Positions 28,388 through 38,142 of a stretch of DNA of 64,000 nt are shown here, piece after piece (position 1 is the stretch's first letter; each line of letters begins with the position of its first letter). Made by a program: the position numbers and the translations under genes. Below the pieces are notes generated by a model. The model had not been told where the DNA came from. It saw only the letters and a list, made by a program, of their open reading frames with translations, and made no database searches. This DNA is from Anabaena sp. UHCC 0187 (lineage in GTDB: Bacteria > Cyanobacteriota > Cyanobacteriia > Cyanobacteriales > Nostocaceae): contig NZ_VILB01000003.1 in assembly GCF_009712035.1 (NCBI RefSeq), forward strand, positions 124,001 through 188,000. The letters are read 5' to 3'.

Positions 28388-28495
28388 ATTATTCGGGCGG
28401 TTGGAAATCGGATCTACACAAATAAAACCCACCTGCATAGATTAAAATTAACAGATTATTCTGGCGATTGGAAACCGCATCTACACGAATAAAAC
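28388..28495. repeat. Two copies of a ~41-bp dispersed repeat
   Basis: GATTATTCGGGCGGTTGGAA... (28388-28428) and GATTATTCTGGCGATTGGAA... (28454-28495) share most positions and both end in CTACAC(A/G)AATAAAAC. The period is 66 nt. They lie in the 311-nt gap (28360-28670) between the Uma2 gene and the psaE-like gene. The unit resembles GC-rich dispersed repeats of Nostocales and is not a CRISPR: there are only two copies, diverged, and the spacer is not bounded cleanly. Nothing else is seen in this gap apart from the AAGGGAAGG ribosome-binding site of the next gene. Confidence 0.7.
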
Positions 28496-28670
28496 TTAAT
28501 TTGAGACTCATGGGCATTGCTAAACCCTTGCAGTGCTTATTGCCTATTTCCCATGCTCTATTCCCGAAAAATAACTTAACAAACCCATTACTAAAGTCCT
28601 TCGAGTTGTAGAGTTAAAACAAGCACTCCTGATTTCTTGGTACTCTTACAATCCAAAGGGAAGGTACAAT

Positions 28671-29723
28671 ATGGTTCAACGTGGTTCTAAAGTTCGGATT
28701 CTCCGCCCTGAATGCTACTGGTTTCAGGATGTTGGTACAGTGGTTTCTATGGACAAAAGCGCCATCAAATACCCTATAATTGTTCGTTTTGACAAAGTTA
28801 ACTATTCTGATCTGAACACTAACAACTTTGCTTTGGATGAACTCGTCGAAGTGGCACACCCATCAGCTACTCAAGCTCCAAATGTAGCACAAACGGCATC
28901 CAATTCTTTATTAGAGATATCCGCAAATGAATTTCAAACCCTTATAAATCAAGCGTCAAAATCTGATTTTTGGATAATTATATTGAGGTCTTTAGCTAGT
29001 GCAGGTGCAATAGCGACTCAAAAATTGGGAGAAATAGCCCGTAACATAAAATTTGATAACTTACCATCAGATTTAAAATCCAAATTTGCGCGGGCAGGAA
29101 TGCGTGGCAATTCGCGGGATATTCAAGCAGCACAAGAAGTGTTTGAAAGTATACCTGCCCAAATTCGCGCCCAGGGACTTGAGGCAGTGCAGCAATTTCT
29201 TCAAGATAAAGACTGGAGTCACATTATTGCCCGTGTTAATGGTGGTAACAATAAAGCTGGTAATGGTATTTTTGAAATCTATCGGCTTAACCGCGCTCGT
29301 GGTGGTGTTAATATGACACCAAAAGAATTAAACGCCGCTAGACAAGTTTTAGCTGATGCTGCTTTTAAAGCCGCAGTTACGGAAATTATTGCAGGAGCGG
29401 TGAAAGGGGGTGTGGTAGCCGCATCTGTAGAATTAGTATTTTCAATTTTTGAAAATTCACTATTATATTCAGAGGGAAAAATTACTAAGGATGAGTTGAT
29501 TAAAAAAGTTGTTTCTGATACTGCTCAAGCGGGGCTGACTGGTAGCATAATTACAGGTATATTGCTCACAATTGGTATGATTTTTCCTCCTATTGCTGCT
29601 GTCTTAAGTGTGGTCGCTATACCTTTAGCTCTTGCTGGTGTGGCTTTGATGGGTAATCGAGTTTGGCAAATTTGTCTCCGCATATATTATAATGTTAAAA
29701 ACATTTTAAAAGAAAATACATAA
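28671..29723 (+). CDS. PsaE (photosystem I subunit IV) domain fused to a large membrane-associated domain
   Basis: Residues 1-61 are a clear PsaE, the SH3-like stromal subunit that helps dock ferredoxin: [33 protein letters not shown] and [14 protein letters not shown]. Normal PsaE ends near residue 70. Here the frame continues without interruption to residue 350. After an Ala/Ser/Thr linker (62-80) comes a mixed helical region. DWSHI (181-185), GGNN (191-194) and NRARGG (207-212) resemble a His-Asn nuclease-like motif set. Hydrophobic helices follow at about 236-262 and 290-328. AAGGGAAGG precedes the ATG. Whether this is the cell's working PsaE or an additional paralogue cannot be told from the window. 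It lies upstream of gpmI on the same strand. Confidence 0.8.
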   Translation: MVQRGSKVRILRPECYWFQDVGTVVSMDKSAIKYPIIVRFDKVNYSDLNTNNFALDELVEVAHPSATQAPNVAQTASNSLLEISANEFQTLINQASKSDFWIIILRSLASAGAIATQKLGEIARNIKFDNLPSDLKSKFARAGMRGNSRDIQAAQEVFESIPAQIRAQGLEAVQQFLQDKDWSHIIARVNGGNNKAGNGIFEIYRLNRARGGVNMTPKELNAARQVLADAAFKAAVTEIIAGAVKGGVVAASVELVFSIFENSLLYSEGKITKDELIKKVVSDTAQAGLTGSIITGILLTIGMIFPPIAAVLSVVAIPLALAGVALMGNRVWQICLRIYYNVKNILKENT

Positions 29724-29835
29724 TTATTTTCAATTTCTGTACTCTGTCTCCTGTCTCTTCTTCAATTTATTGCCTCAATTAGTTTTGAGTAGTGGTATTA
29801 TTCAAGTATTACAAAAAGTAAAGGGCAATTTTACT

Positions 29836-31434
29836 ATGACCAAAGCACCTGTTGCTCCTGTGGTGCTAGTCATTCTAGATGGATGGGGCTACTGTGAGGA
29901 AACGCGAGGAAACGCAATTACCGCTGCCAAAACTCCGATTATGGACAGTTTATGGGCAGTCTATCCCCACACCCTCATTCGCACATCAGGAAAAGCCGTA
30001 GGGTTGCCAGAAGGACAAATGGGCAACTCGGAAGTTGGTCATTTGAACATTGGCGCTGGTCGAGTCGTACCCCAAGAACTGGTACGGATCTCAGATGCTG
30101 TAGAAGACGGTTCTTTAGCCGCAAACCCAGCCCTTGTCAAAATTTGCCAAGAAGTGCGTTCTGCTAATGGCAAGTTACATCTAGTGGGGCTTTGTTCTGA
30201 TGGCGGGGTGCATTCCCATATTACCCATCTATTTGGACTACTTGACTTAGCAAAGGAACAGCAACTTTCACAAGTTTGTATCCACGCCATTACTGATGGC
30301 CGTGACACCAAACCGACAGATGCTATCAACGTCATCCAGCAATTGGAAGACTATATAGATAAAGTTGGCATCGGTGAAATCGCTACTATCAGCGGTCGCT
30401 ATTATGCCATGGATCGTGATAACCGTTGGGATCGAGTCCAACGCGCTTACGATGTGATGACGACGGATAGTGCGGGCAATGGACTCACGGCTGTAGAGGT
30501 ATTGCAAGCATCTTACGCTGAAGGTGTGACTGATGAGTTTGTTCTTCCAGTCCGTCTGCAACCAGGCGCGGTAGAATCTGGAGATGGGGTAATATTTTTT
30601 AATTTCCGCCCCGACCGCGCTAGAGAACTAACTCAAGCTTTTGTTAGTCATACTTTTAACGGTTTTGAAAGACAGCCAATTAAGCCGCTTTCTTTTGTAA
30701 CTTTTACTCAGTATGATCCAGAATTGCCAGTTTCTGTGGCTTTTGCGCCGCAAAATCTGAGTAATATTCTCGGTGAAGTTATCGCTAATCGTGGTTTAAA
30801 GCAGTTTAGAACTGCGGAAACTGAAAAATACGCTCATGTCACCTACTTCTTTAACGGGGGACTAGAAGAACCCTGTGAGGGAGAAGACCGGGAATTAGTC
30901 AGTAGTCCCATGGTAGCGACTTATGATCAAGCCCCGGCGATGTCAGCACAAGCTGTGACAGATGTGGCGATCGCTGCCATTAGAAAGGGCATCTACTCCC
31001 TAGTGGTGATGAACTATGCTAACCCAGATATGGTAGGGCATACAGGACAAATCCCCGCTACTGTGACAGCCATTGAAGCCGTAGATCGCTGTTTAGGTCG
31101 TCTGATTGATGCTATTGGTAAAGCTGGTGGTACAGCAATTATTACTGCTGATCACGGCAATGCTGAGTATATGATGGATGAAGGTGGTAATCCTTGGACG
31201 GCGCATACTACTAACCCAGTTCCGTTAATTTTGGTAGAAGGTGAAAAAGCCAAAATACCCGGATATGGAACAGATGTGGAATTAAGAAATGATGGCAAAT
31301 TAGCCGATATTGCCCCAACTATTCTGGATATTTTACAAATATCTAAACCAGAAGAAATGACAGGGCAATCATTACTTAAAGCCGCAGAATATGATTTACA
31401 ACTAACTCGTACTCCTGTACAAATAGGTTTGTAA
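29836..31434 (+). CDS. gpmI: 2,3-bisphosphoglycerate-independent phosphoglycerate mutase
   Basis: Glycolytic/gluconeogenic enzyme interconverting 3- and 2-phosphoglycerate using two Mn ions and a serine. LVILDGWGYC (11-20) gives a metal-binding Asp, QMGNSEVGHLN (61-71) carries the phosphorylated Ser65, and TADHGNAEYM supplies C-terminal metal ligands. The ATG at 29836 (MTKAPVAPVV) is chosen; the frame opens 22 codons earlier with no matching sequence. The length is 532 residues. secG follows 76 nt downstream. Confidence 0.96.
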   Translation: MTKAPVAPVVLVILDGWGYCEETRGNAITAAKTPIMDSLWAVYPHTLIRTSGKAVGLPEGQMGNSEVGHLNIGAGRVVPQELVRISDAVEDGSLAANPALVKICQEVRSANGKLHLVGLCSDGGVHSHITHLFGLLDLAKEQQLSQVCIHAITDGRDTKPTDAINVIQQLEDYIDKVGIGEIATISGRYYAMDRDNRWDRVQRAYDVMTTDSAGNGLTAVEVLQASYAEGVTDEFVLPVRLQPGAVESGDGVIFFNFRPDRARELTQAFVSHTFNGFERQPIKPLSFVTFTQYDPELPVSVAFAPQNLSNILGEVIANRGLKQFRTAETEKYAHVTYFFNGGLEEPCEGEDRELVSSPMVATYDQAPAMSAQAVTDVAIAAIRKGIYSLVVMNYANPDMVGHTGQIPATVTAIEAVDRCLGRLIDAIGKAGGTAIITADHGNAEYMMDEGGNPWTAHTTNPVPLILVEGEKAKIPGYGTDVELRNDGKLADIAPTILDILQISKPEEMTGQSLLKAAEYDLQLTRTPVQIGL

Positions 31435-31446
31435 AATCGTAAAATG

Positions 31447-31475
31447 GTAAGGGTTTAGCATTGCTAAACCCTTAC
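31447..31475. terminator. Perfect hairpin between gpmI and secG
   Basis: A 13-bp perfect stem (GTAAGGGTTTAGC and its complement) with a 3-nt loop starts 12 nt after gpmI. No T-run follows, so it may be a dispersed palindrome or mRNA-stabilising element rather than a classical terminator. GTTTAGCATTGCTAAAC forms its tip. Confidence 0.55.
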
Positions 31476-31510
31476 GAGATTGATAACTTCTTATAACCAA
31501 CATTTCTAAT

Positions 31511-31744
31511 ATGGCAATTACTAACATCATCCAAGGCATTTGGGCGTTTTCCGCCCTCGGTTTGATTATCCTCGTTTTACTACATAGTCCTAAAGGTGAT
31601 GGTATTGGTGCTATTGGTGGACAAGCACAATTATTTAGCAGTACCAAAAGTGCCGAAAATACTTTAAATCGAGTTACTTGGGCATTGGTTGTGGTTTTTC
31701 TGGGTTTAACTGTGGTTTTAAGTGCTAATTGGTTGCCTAAATAA
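31511..31744 (+). CDS. secG: Preprotein translocase subunit SecG
   Basis: Small accessory subunit of SecYEG. It has two transmembrane helices at about 7-27 and 52-74 joined by the conserved loop HSPKGDGIGAIGGQAQLFSS. The length of 77 residues is normal. The gpmI-secG order is common in cyanobacteria. It ends 12 nt before the metallopeptidase start. Confidence 0.95.
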   Translation: MAITNIIQGIWAFSALGLIILVLLHSPKGDGIGAIGGQAQLFSSTKSAENTLNRVTWALVVVFLGLTVVLSANWLPK

Positions 31745-31756
31745 TTGAAACTGAAA

Positions 31757-32521
31757 ATGGGAAAAATTACCCAAAATCAAAACTTTTGGAGACGGTTAAT
31801 AGCAGTTCTGACTTTAGCGATAAGTACAGGACTGCTAGTTATTTTTAGTAATTTCCAAGTTAATGCGATTGTTGATAAATCCTATCTCCAAAAAACCCAT
31901 TCTTTACCACCAACTCTGGCACAGTGGCAAGATAAAACAAATAGTGGTGATTATTTCGACCAAATTAAATCTACTAAAGTTGGTTATTTAATTTGGTCAA
32001 GTTTTCCGGTAAAGGTGAAGATAGAACCGCCACAAAATATTAATGAAAAGCAATCGCAAATATGGGTAAATAGTGTTTTCCAAGCAGTTCAGGAATGGAG
32101 TATTTATTTACCTTTACAGGTAGTGGAAAAATCTGCTATTGCTGATATTACAATTATTCGCAAAGCACCACCTTTACAACTTGAACCTAATGGTAAAATA
32201 CTGCGGGCGCGTTCGGCTTTAACTACCTATGATTTATATACTGAAAATAATATTTTATCTCACCGTTTTACAATTCTGCTGAGTCCTAGTCAAACTGGTG
32301 ATTATGTATTATCAGCCGCACGTCATGAACTTGGCCATGCTTTAGGAATTTGGGGGCATAGTCTTCTGCAAACTGATATTATGTATTTTTCTCAAGTTCG
32401 TAAACCGCCGTTTATTTCTGTGAGAGATGTGAATACTTTGAAGAAGGTTTATGAACAACCTACAAGTTTGGGGCAGAATTTATCTCACGCAGAGGCAAGA
32501 CTAATTGCGTTTATACGATAG
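31757..32521 (+). CDS. Predicted exported zinc metallopeptidase (matrixin-like)
   Basis: An N-terminal hydrophobic segment (about residues 11-35) serves as signal peptide or anchor. The zinc motif HELGHALGIWGH is at about 190-201: two His, catalytic Glu191 and third His201, spaced HExxHxxGxxH as in metzincins. A Met-turn (DIMYF) follows at about 207-211. The ATG at 31757 is preferred over an in-frame TTG at 31745. Substrate is unknown. It may be co-transcribed with secG. Confidence 0.8.
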   Translation: MGKITQNQNFWRRLIAVLTLAISTGLLVIFSNFQVNAIVDKSYLQKTHSLPPTLAQWQDKTNSGDYFDQIKSTKVGYLIWSSFPVKVKIEPPQNINEKQSQIWVNSVFQAVQEWSIYLPLQVVEKSAIADITIIRKAPPLQLEPNGKILRARSALTTYDLYTENNILSHRFTILLSPSQTGDYVLSAARHELGHALGIWGHSLLQTDIMYFSQVRKPPFISVRDVNTLKKVYEQPTSLGQNLSHAEARLIAFIR

Positions 32522-32570
32522 AGATAGTTCTTCCTCATCGGTTTCATAATAACAAATTTATTTTTCTATG

Positions 32571-33170
32571 TCAATAGCTTTGACTCAGTTTATAGGGGTT
32601 ATTGGGATCTTTATTCCAACGCAAAGGATTTTGGAAAATGTATTGACGAGCGATATCTAAAATTTTCTGATTACGAATAATGCGGTCGTAATAATTGCGT
32701 TGCCATATACGCATTCCGGGAGTATCATCAATTTGATTAATAATTTTTGTTGTTTGATATTTGTAATAAGCAATAATTTGTCCCAAGGTCGTTTTCTTCC
32801 GTAGGGGCGGGGTCTCCCCGCCCGCTTCGGTATCCCGGTCCGCTTCGGTTTCCCTGGCTTCTTCGTGATTCTGTTGATGTTTTCTACCTTCATTAAAATT
32901 ATCATTAATCACAATAATTCCATGAACATGATTAGGCATAACAACAAATTCATCTAATTCCACATTAGGAAAATGTTCGGGTATTTTTAACCAAAATTCA
33001 TCAATAATAAAACCTCTGACTGTGAGTTTCATTTCTCCATTAATGATTTCACCTAAGTTACATTCACGGTTTTGGGTACAAATGGTGATGAAATATGCTC
33101 CTGGTTCTGAATAATCATAACCCCGCAAACGAATTGATTGGCGATGATGAATTTTAGGGTTATATTTCAT
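32571..33170 (-). CDS. REP-associated tyrosine transposase (RAYT, Y1 HUH fold)
   Basis: A 199-residue Y1-type protein. The start RQSIRLRGYDYSEPGAYFIT is typical of cyanobacterial RAYTs. CTQNRE, the HUH motif in VVMPNHVHGIIVI (His-U-His), and the C-terminal IDDTPGMRIWQRNYYDRIIRN with the catalytic Tyr are all present. Between HUH and tail, residues about 105-128 are an atypical Glu/Arg/Pro-rich insert (TEADRDTEAGGETPPLRKK) encoded by a REP palindrome plus a short tandem. The frame is intact. RAYTs move or maintain REP palindromes, and a REP array lies directly upstream. Confidence 0.85.
   Translation of the reverse strand: MKYNPKIHHRQSIRLRGYDYSEPGAYFITICTQNRECNLGEIINGEMKLTVRGFIIDEFWLKIPEHFPNVELDEFVVMPNHVHGIIVINDNFNEGRKHQQNHEEARETEADRDTEAGGETPPLRKKTTLGQIIAYYKYQTTKIINQIDDTPGMRIWQRNYYDRIIRNQKILDIARQYIFQNPLRWNKDPNNPYKLSQSY
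32801..32870. repeat. REP-type palindrome and short tandem inside the RAYT coding sequence
   Basis: GGGGCGGGG-TCT-CCCCGCCC (about 32804-32823) is a strong palindrome. Adjacent to it, CGCTTCGGTATCCCGGTC and CGCTTCGGTTTCCCTGG are imperfect direct copies. The block keeps the transposase frame and adds about 24 residues. Confidence 0.75.
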
Positions 33171-33250
33171 GCTAGATATGAGGTGTTGATTTTAGGGTTT
33201 TTGAATAGGATACTGTAGATAAAAGGGCGTGTCATCAATGAACAAAAAGC

Positions 33251-33307
33251 GGGGAAACCCCATCAAGGGCGGGGAAACCCCATCAAGGGCGGGGAAACCC
33301 CGCCCCT
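33251..33307. repeat. REP array next to the RAYT gene
   Basis: A 20-bp unit GGGGAAACCCCATCAAGGGC occurs twice in tandem (33251-33270, 33271-33290) and a third time with the end CGCCCC (33291-33306). Each unit contains the palindrome GGGG-AAA-CCCC, and the last forms GGGCGGGG-AAA-CCCCGCCC. It lies between the RAYT start and the glycosyltransferase stop. Confidence 0.85.
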
Positions 33308-33323
33308 ACATAGGTTAAAAAAT

Positions 33324-34472
33324 TTAAATACCCCAACTCAATGTTAAAGGCCGTTGTGCAAGAACTTGGCTATAAAGTTCTTCTAATTGGGTGATGTTAT
33401 CATGTAGGGTATAACGCTCTAATACTCGCTTTCTCGCCTTTTCTCCTAATAATGTTGTTAACTCTGGATGATCTTGGAATAGTGGTAACAGGGTTTTTAG
33501 CTGCGATCGCACGCTGCTTGTATTAATTGCTACGCCAGCACCCTTTTCTAAAACTTCTCCATCTGCACCGACATCAGTAGCTAAACAAGCCAAACCACAG
33601 GACATTGCCTCTAATAGAGACAAGGATAAACCCTCTACTAAAGAAGGTAAAATAAATACATCTGCTCCCCGTAAAATCTCGATGCGGCGATTTTCGTCAG
33701 CGATAAATCCTAACCAAATGATGCCATGTTCTCGCCCATAAAATGACTCTAGAGAGGGCTTTAATGGACCATCACCTACAATTAGCAATTTGCTATTGAC
33801 TCCCATATCTGACTGTTTCCAAGCACGCAAGAGAGATTCGACGTTTTTCTCTTGGGCGATTCTCCCTTGATAAACAAACAAACGTTCAGCGCCAAATTCG
33901 GCTTTAACTTGGGAAACACCGGGAGAATACTTAACAGGATCTACACCATTAGGAATGACAGCAATCTTCTTTTCCCTCACACCCATACTTGATAATAATT
34001 CCCGCTGAATTTGGGAAAAGATAATTACGCCATCATAATGATCCAAAAAAGGAGCATAGAGTTGATAAGCTAAAAGTTGGGTACTGGATAATAATTTTGC
34101 GCCCTTACCTGCAAATGGAGTGTGAAAAGTTGCAATTAGGGGCAAATTTAATTCTTCGCAAATTTCTGGTAAAACAAAGTCCAAAGTGGATAAAGTCAGA
34201 GAAGCGTGGACTATATCCGGCTTAATTTCCCGTAGCGAATCTTTCAAAACTTTAGTTGCTTTAAAAGAGGGAATTGTGTAAACCTGGGACTTGTAAATAA
34301 ATGGTAAAGGAACTTCTTGACAATTAGGCCAGTTGTCAGTTGTTGCTTCTTCTTGAGCAAAGTGTAGAAAACTAACCTCATGTCCCCTGTCTAGCAATCC
34401 GTTGGTAATTTCTCGACTGTAGGTAACATTACCGCAAAAGGGTGTTTTTTTTCCAATCCAAGCTATACGCAT
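33324..34472 (-). CDS. Family 4 glycosyltransferase
   Basis: A GT-B fold transferase of 382 residues. The N-terminal domain starts MRIAWIGKKTPFCGNVTYSR. The C-terminal nucleotide-sugar site shows VYQGRIAQEKNVESLLRAW, LIVGDGPLKPSLE and the EGLSLSLLEAMSCGLACLATD motif (E-x7-E type). It probably makes an exopolysaccharide, lipopolysaccharide or glycolipid; donor and acceptor are unknown. A single gene, leftward. Confidence 0.85.
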   Translation of the reverse strand: MRIAWIGKKTPFCGNVTYSREITNGLLDRGHEVSFLHFAQEEATTDNWPNCQEVPLPFIYKSQVYTIPSFKATKVLKDSLREIKPDIVHASLTLSTLDFVLPEICEELNLPLIATFHTPFAGKGAKLLSSTQLLAYQLYAPFLDHYDGVIIFSQIQRELLSSMGVREKKIAVIPNGVDPVKYSPGVSQVKAEFGAERLFVYQGRIAQEKNVESLLRAWKQSDMGVNSKLLIVGDGPLKPSLESFYGREHGIIWLGFIADENRRIEILRGADVFILPSLVEGLSLSLLEAMSCGLACLATDVGADGEVLEKGAGVAINTSSVRSQLKTLLPLFQDHPELTTLLGEKARKRVLERYTLHDNITQLEELYSQVLAQRPLTLSWGI

Positions 34473-34745
34473 TCTTCGGTTATCTATAAAAAAGCAAGGG
34501 TAAAATATACTGTTTTTATTATGCAGTTATTATGAGTGAATTTTTGGTGTTCACAAAAACTCAGATATCTCTGACTTTGAAACCTAAATAATCTTAGCAA
34601 TTAAAAATTCAATAAATGGCTTTAATAAATTATTTAACTTGATTACAACTTAATATGCTGATTACTTAGTTTTTCTCCAGCAAGTATTTTGCATCTTGCT
34701 GGATTAAGTTTAGCACGAAACCCAATAGTTTGATGCAGTTTTTGG

Positions 34746-36368
34746 CTATTTGCCATTTGAGGATTCACCAGAATTATACCAGGTAAAGAGACCGCCAACT
34801 AAGACAATGGCAGCTAAGGCAAAAAATACTGCTTTTAAGCCGATAAAAGTTTCAGCTACACCAGCTAAAGCTAGAGGTAGAGTAAGGGCAATATTAATCA
34901 CATTATTTTGCAGTCCAAATACTTTACCTCGCATAGCTGCGGGTGTTTCGGTTTGGATTGCAGTTTGCATGGGTATACCCACTAAAGCCCCAAATACTCC
35001 CACTAAAGCTATGAAGAATAGCACTGGCAATAGTTGAGTTGTAAACAATGATAAACCAATTAAAGATGCTGCCATACCTAGACAACCCCAAAAACTGAGT
35101 TGTTTATAGGAAAAGCGTTGTCCAAATTGACCGAGAATTGTCGCCCCCATAGCAACACCCACACCAGCAGACGCTAGTAAAAAGCCGAATTGAGAAGCTT
35201 TCATATTCGGAATAATTTCTGCCATGCGAACTGCAAGCACAGTCAGGGCTGCAAAGACAGAAAATAAGATAATTAGTTGTAATAAAGCATTGCGGATACG
35301 ATGATTTTCTTGGAGATAACGTAACCCGTCGCGCAAGTCGGAGAAAACATGAGGAAATTCTGTTTCTGGGGGATGAGGTTTTTCGTTAGTTTGGAGTAAG
35401 AATAATATTAACCCAGCGATCGCATAACTACCACCGACCAAAATTTCTTTCCCCAATCCCCCACTACCACCTAATTGCGTCCAGAGTCCATCTGCTAAGG
35501 CCAAAACAGGTTCTCCTACGGCAAAACCCACAATCACCGAAGCCATCATTGTCGTTGTATAGAGAGAATTAGCTGAAAGCAAATCCTGTTCTTTGACTAT
35601 TAAAGGAATAGCAGATTGTTCCGCCGGTGCGAAAAATTGTGTTAAGGTAGAAACCAAAAAAGTCACCCCTAAAATAATCAAAAAACCCACGGGTAAAACT
35701 CCCACAGGCTGCCAATCTTGGGTTAACCATAACAGCGAAGGGACGAGTAAAACCAGAATACCGCGCCAAATATTTGATGCTACTAAAACAACTTTTTTTG
35801 ACCAACGATCTACAAATACCCCAGCGACAGAACCAAATAATACAGCGGGAATTGTAAAGGCCATCATTAAAGCGGAAACCCAACCACTAATACTTTGATC
35901 ACTAGCTTGAAATTGGCTATTAATCAAAGCAATCATCAATACTAAATAAACTTTATCAGCTAATTGACAGAAAACTTGACCTGCCCAAAGAGCGAGAAAA
36001 TTCGGATTTTTCAATACAGGTAAAAAACCTGCCTGTTGATGATTCTCTGAAGTTGTATCCCCAGAATCAGCATCTATTAATGGCTGTGTTTCCGGTGTTA
36101 ATTCCGTTATGGCTGGGACATTTTCCTCAACACTATTAGTTTTACCGTTTGTCTGCGGATTTTCTGATGGTTTGGGGGTGTCAGTCAAGGGAATCTCTGA
36201 GGTGCAATTCCCATTTTCAGAAACCTCCTTTAGTGACATTTCTGGACTATGAATATGACTAACTTTAGGTGAAGAAGCAACATTATGATCTGATGCTTTA
36301 TGCTTTTTTTTAGCGTCGCTAGGTGAGTGAGTTCGGCTTTTTCTATCTAAATCAGACGATTGCATCAT
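34746..36368 (-). CDS. MFS transporter with a long hydrophilic N-terminus
   Basis: Residues about 1-115 are a Ser/Pro/Glu-rich, probably disordered cytoplasmic tail. The rest contains about 12 transmembrane helices, with the loop [21 protein letters not shown] typical of MFS proteins related to macrolide-efflux or lysophospholipid permeases. I prefer the ATG at 36368 ([10 protein letters not shown]); upstream there is only a TTG at 36392. The start overlaps the 3' end of recO by 17 nt in another frame, so translation is probably coupled. Substrate unknown. Confidence 0.8.
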   Translation of the reverse strand: MMQSSDLDRKSRTHSPSDAKKKHKASDHNVASSPKVSHIHSPEMSLKEVSENGNCTSEIPLTDTPKPSENPQTNGKTNSVEENVPAITELTPETQPLIDADSGDTTSENHQQAGFLPVLKNPNFLALWAGQVFCQLADKVYLVLMIALINSQFQASDQSISGWVSALMMAFTIPAVLFGSVAGVFVDRWSKKVVLVASNIWRGILVLLVPSLLWLTQDWQPVGVLPVGFLIILGVTFLVSTLTQFFAPAEQSAIPLIVKEQDLLSANSLYTTTMMASVIVGFAVGEPVLALADGLWTQLGGSGGLGKEILVGGSYAIAGLILFLLQTNEKPHPPETEFPHVFSDLRDGLRYLQENHRIRNALLQLIILFSVFAALTVLAVRMAEIIPNMKASQFGFLLASAGVGVAMGATILGQFGQRFSYKQLSFWGCLGMAASLIGLSLFTTQLLPVLFFIALVGVFGALVGIPMQTAIQTETPAAMRGKVFGLQNNVINIALTLPLALAGVAETFIGLKAVFFALAAIVLVGGLFTWYNSGESSNGK

Positions 36369-37281
36369 GGTTGGTGGCAAAATAGGAGTCAATCAAAGTG
36401 GCAGAGCGAATAGGTTGTCCTAAATGATACTGGGTATACTGGCGCAAAACTTGCTCAACAGCTAACCATCCAGAATCTGAAGCTGCATCTATTTGTATTA
36501 TCTCTGTTTCCGACAGATGTTGAAGCATAACCAGTTGTTTCCCATTCAACCGACGAGAAATAATTGGTAACTCCTGCTGATGAAAAACTGTTTCATAGCT
36601 AGGGTTAGAGGCACAGGTTTGGGGATTGGGAACACTTTTCTTTGTTGTTTCCTCCGTTTCCCTATTTTCCCGTTTTTCCTGCTCTATTTCTTTTCGCAAG
36701 CTTTTCCAGGCATCTAAACAAATTATCCCACCAGAAGGAATACTAAATCCCACTTGCCAATGGGGATTTGTCCAATCTGGAGTTAAAAGCCGTTGAGTTA
36801 AACAACAAGACTCTACTTGTGGGGTGATTCCTGCTAAGGTTAAAAGCTGAAATACACCTTGGACTAAATTCGCAACTACACATTTTATTTCAGTTTTGGG
36901 TATATCATTTAGGCGTTGAAGCTGTTCATTCAATAACTCATAAAGTTCTATTTGGGGAAGTTCGCTTAACGCTTGACATAAGACTATTTCAGCTAAATAT
37001 TGACTAGCAGCTAATTTACCTAAATCTTTAGATAAACCCGGATAAGTTTTTATAGTTTCAGCTTGGGTAATTCTATCGAGATTTCTACCTTGGGAAATTA
37101 GTAATTCATTGACGACAAACATCCCCATTCTCCCGCCCAAGCTGGAGTTTTGTTTTCGCGCTCCCGTGGCAACTGCCCGAATTAGCCCAAATTCTTGAGT
37201 TAAAATTGTAACTATTTTATCAGATTCACCCAGTGCTTGCGCTTTGAGATTAATGCCAGTTGCTTTATAGGTTTTACTCAT
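36352..37281 (-). CDS. recO: DNA repair protein RecO
   Basis: Recombination mediator that loads RecA with RecR on SSB-covered DNA. The N-terminal OB-fold begins [28 protein letters not shown], followed by [12 protein letters not shown]. The central zinc-finger region is reduced in this lineage: a CC pair in VESCCL is present. Residues about 208-230 form a Glu/Lys-rich insert. The length is 309 residues. It overlaps the MFS gene downstream and follows deoC, the common cyanobacterial order. Confidence 0.9.
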   Translation of the reverse strand: MSKTYKATGINLKAQALGESDKIVTILTQEFGLIRAVATGARKQNSSLGGRMGMFVVNELLISQGRNLDRITQAETIKTYPGLSKDLGKLAASQYLAEIVLCQALSELPQIELYELLNEQLQRLNDIPKTEIKCVVANLVQGVFQLLTLAGITPQVESCCLTQRLLTPDWTNPHWQVGFSIPSGGIICLDAWKSLRKEIEQEKRENRETEETTKKSVPNPQTCASNPSYETVFHQQELPIISRRLNGKQLVMLQHLSETEIIQIDAASDSGWLAVEQVLRQYTQYHLGQPIRSATLIDSYFATNHDAIV

Positions 37282-37286
37282 TTTTA

Positions 37287-37380
37287 GTCCGTTGTCAGTT
37301 GTTAGTGGTCAGTTGTCAGTGGTCAGTGGTCAGTAGTGAAGAAAAAACAACTGACAAAGGACAACTAACAACTGACTACT
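37287..37380. repeat. TGTCAGT array with perfect inverted flank (recO-deoC)
   Basis: TTGTCAG/GGTCAGT units run from 37291 to 37336. GTCAGTTGTTAGT (37294-37306) has a perfect inverted copy at 37364-37376, giving a 13-bp stem in the spacer RNA. The right arm reaches the deoC stop codon. Confidence 0.85.
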
Positions 37381-38062
37381 CACTCTTTTCTTTTTCTGGG
37401 TTATGGCGTTGACGAAGTAAATCCACACCACGAGATGTGCCTAATCTAGTCGCACCAGCCATAATTAAATCTAAGGCATCGTTGTGAGTGCGAATGCCTC
37501 CTGATGCTTTGATTCCTACCCGATCCTTTGCTATCTCTTTTAAAAGCTTAACATCTGCTACAGTTGCGCCACCATTCCAACCTGTACTGGTTTTTAAGAA
37601 TGCTGCACCGGCATCCATAGCTAGTTCCGCAGCTAGTTGTTTCTCTGTATCCGTGAGGAGGCTAGTTTCTAAAATTACCTTGACAGGTTGTCCGGCTTCT
37701 TCGCAAATTGTGGCAATTTCCCGGTGAACTTCCTCGGTTTTCCCGGCTTTTAACCAGCCTATGTTAATAACTACATCCAACTCAGTAGCACCATTGTCTA
37801 CTGCTTCTTTGGCTTCATATAACTTCACTGCTGAAGTGTTTGCACCATTGGGAAAACCAATGACTGTACAAACTTGAGGATTTTTTTTATATAGTAGCTC
37901 TGCTACTTGCTTGACATAACAAGGATTCACACAAACTGCTGCAAAGTTATATCTATATGCTTCGTCGCACCATTGACTAATCTGCTCTGGGGTGGCAATT
38001 GGTAATAGCAGAGAGTGGTCAATAAATGGCGCAATATCAATGTTTGGATAGTCTGCTGCCAT
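37376..38062 (-). CDS. deoC: Deoxyribose-phosphate aldolase
   Basis: Class I aldolase that splits 2-deoxyribose-5-phosphate into glyceraldehyde-3-phosphate and acetaldehyde. [44 protein letters not shown] and the Schiff-base region [14 protein letters not shown] are present, and [14 protein letters not shown] is the second active-site Lys segment. The length is 228 residues. Located just upstream of recO. Confidence 0.95.
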   Translation of the reverse strand: MAADYPNIDIAPFIDHSLLLPIATPEQISQWCDEAYRYNFAAVCVNPCYVKQVAELLYKKNPQVCTVIGFPNGANTSAVKLYEAKEAVDNGATELDVVINIGWLKAGKTEEVHREIATICEEAGQPVKVILETSLLTDTEKQLAAELAMDAGAAFLKTSTGWNGGATVADVKLLKEIAKDRVGIKASGGIRTHNDALDLIMAGATRLGTSRGVDLLRQRHNPEKEKSE

Positions 38063-38142
38063 TGTTTTTCTTTTGGTGTAGAGTTTATTAAACTTGATGA
38101 AAATTAAAGTATTTCTTATATATTAAACCACAATATCCCCAT

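Noticed and set aside
28388-28495. Possible two-repeat CRISPR
   Set aside because: The two copies are diverged (several mismatches), and no cas gene or further unit is nearby.
33251-33307. Possible CRISPR array
   Set aside because: The units are 20 bp, directly abutting with no unique spacers, and palindromic. They fit REP elements next to a RAYT gene.
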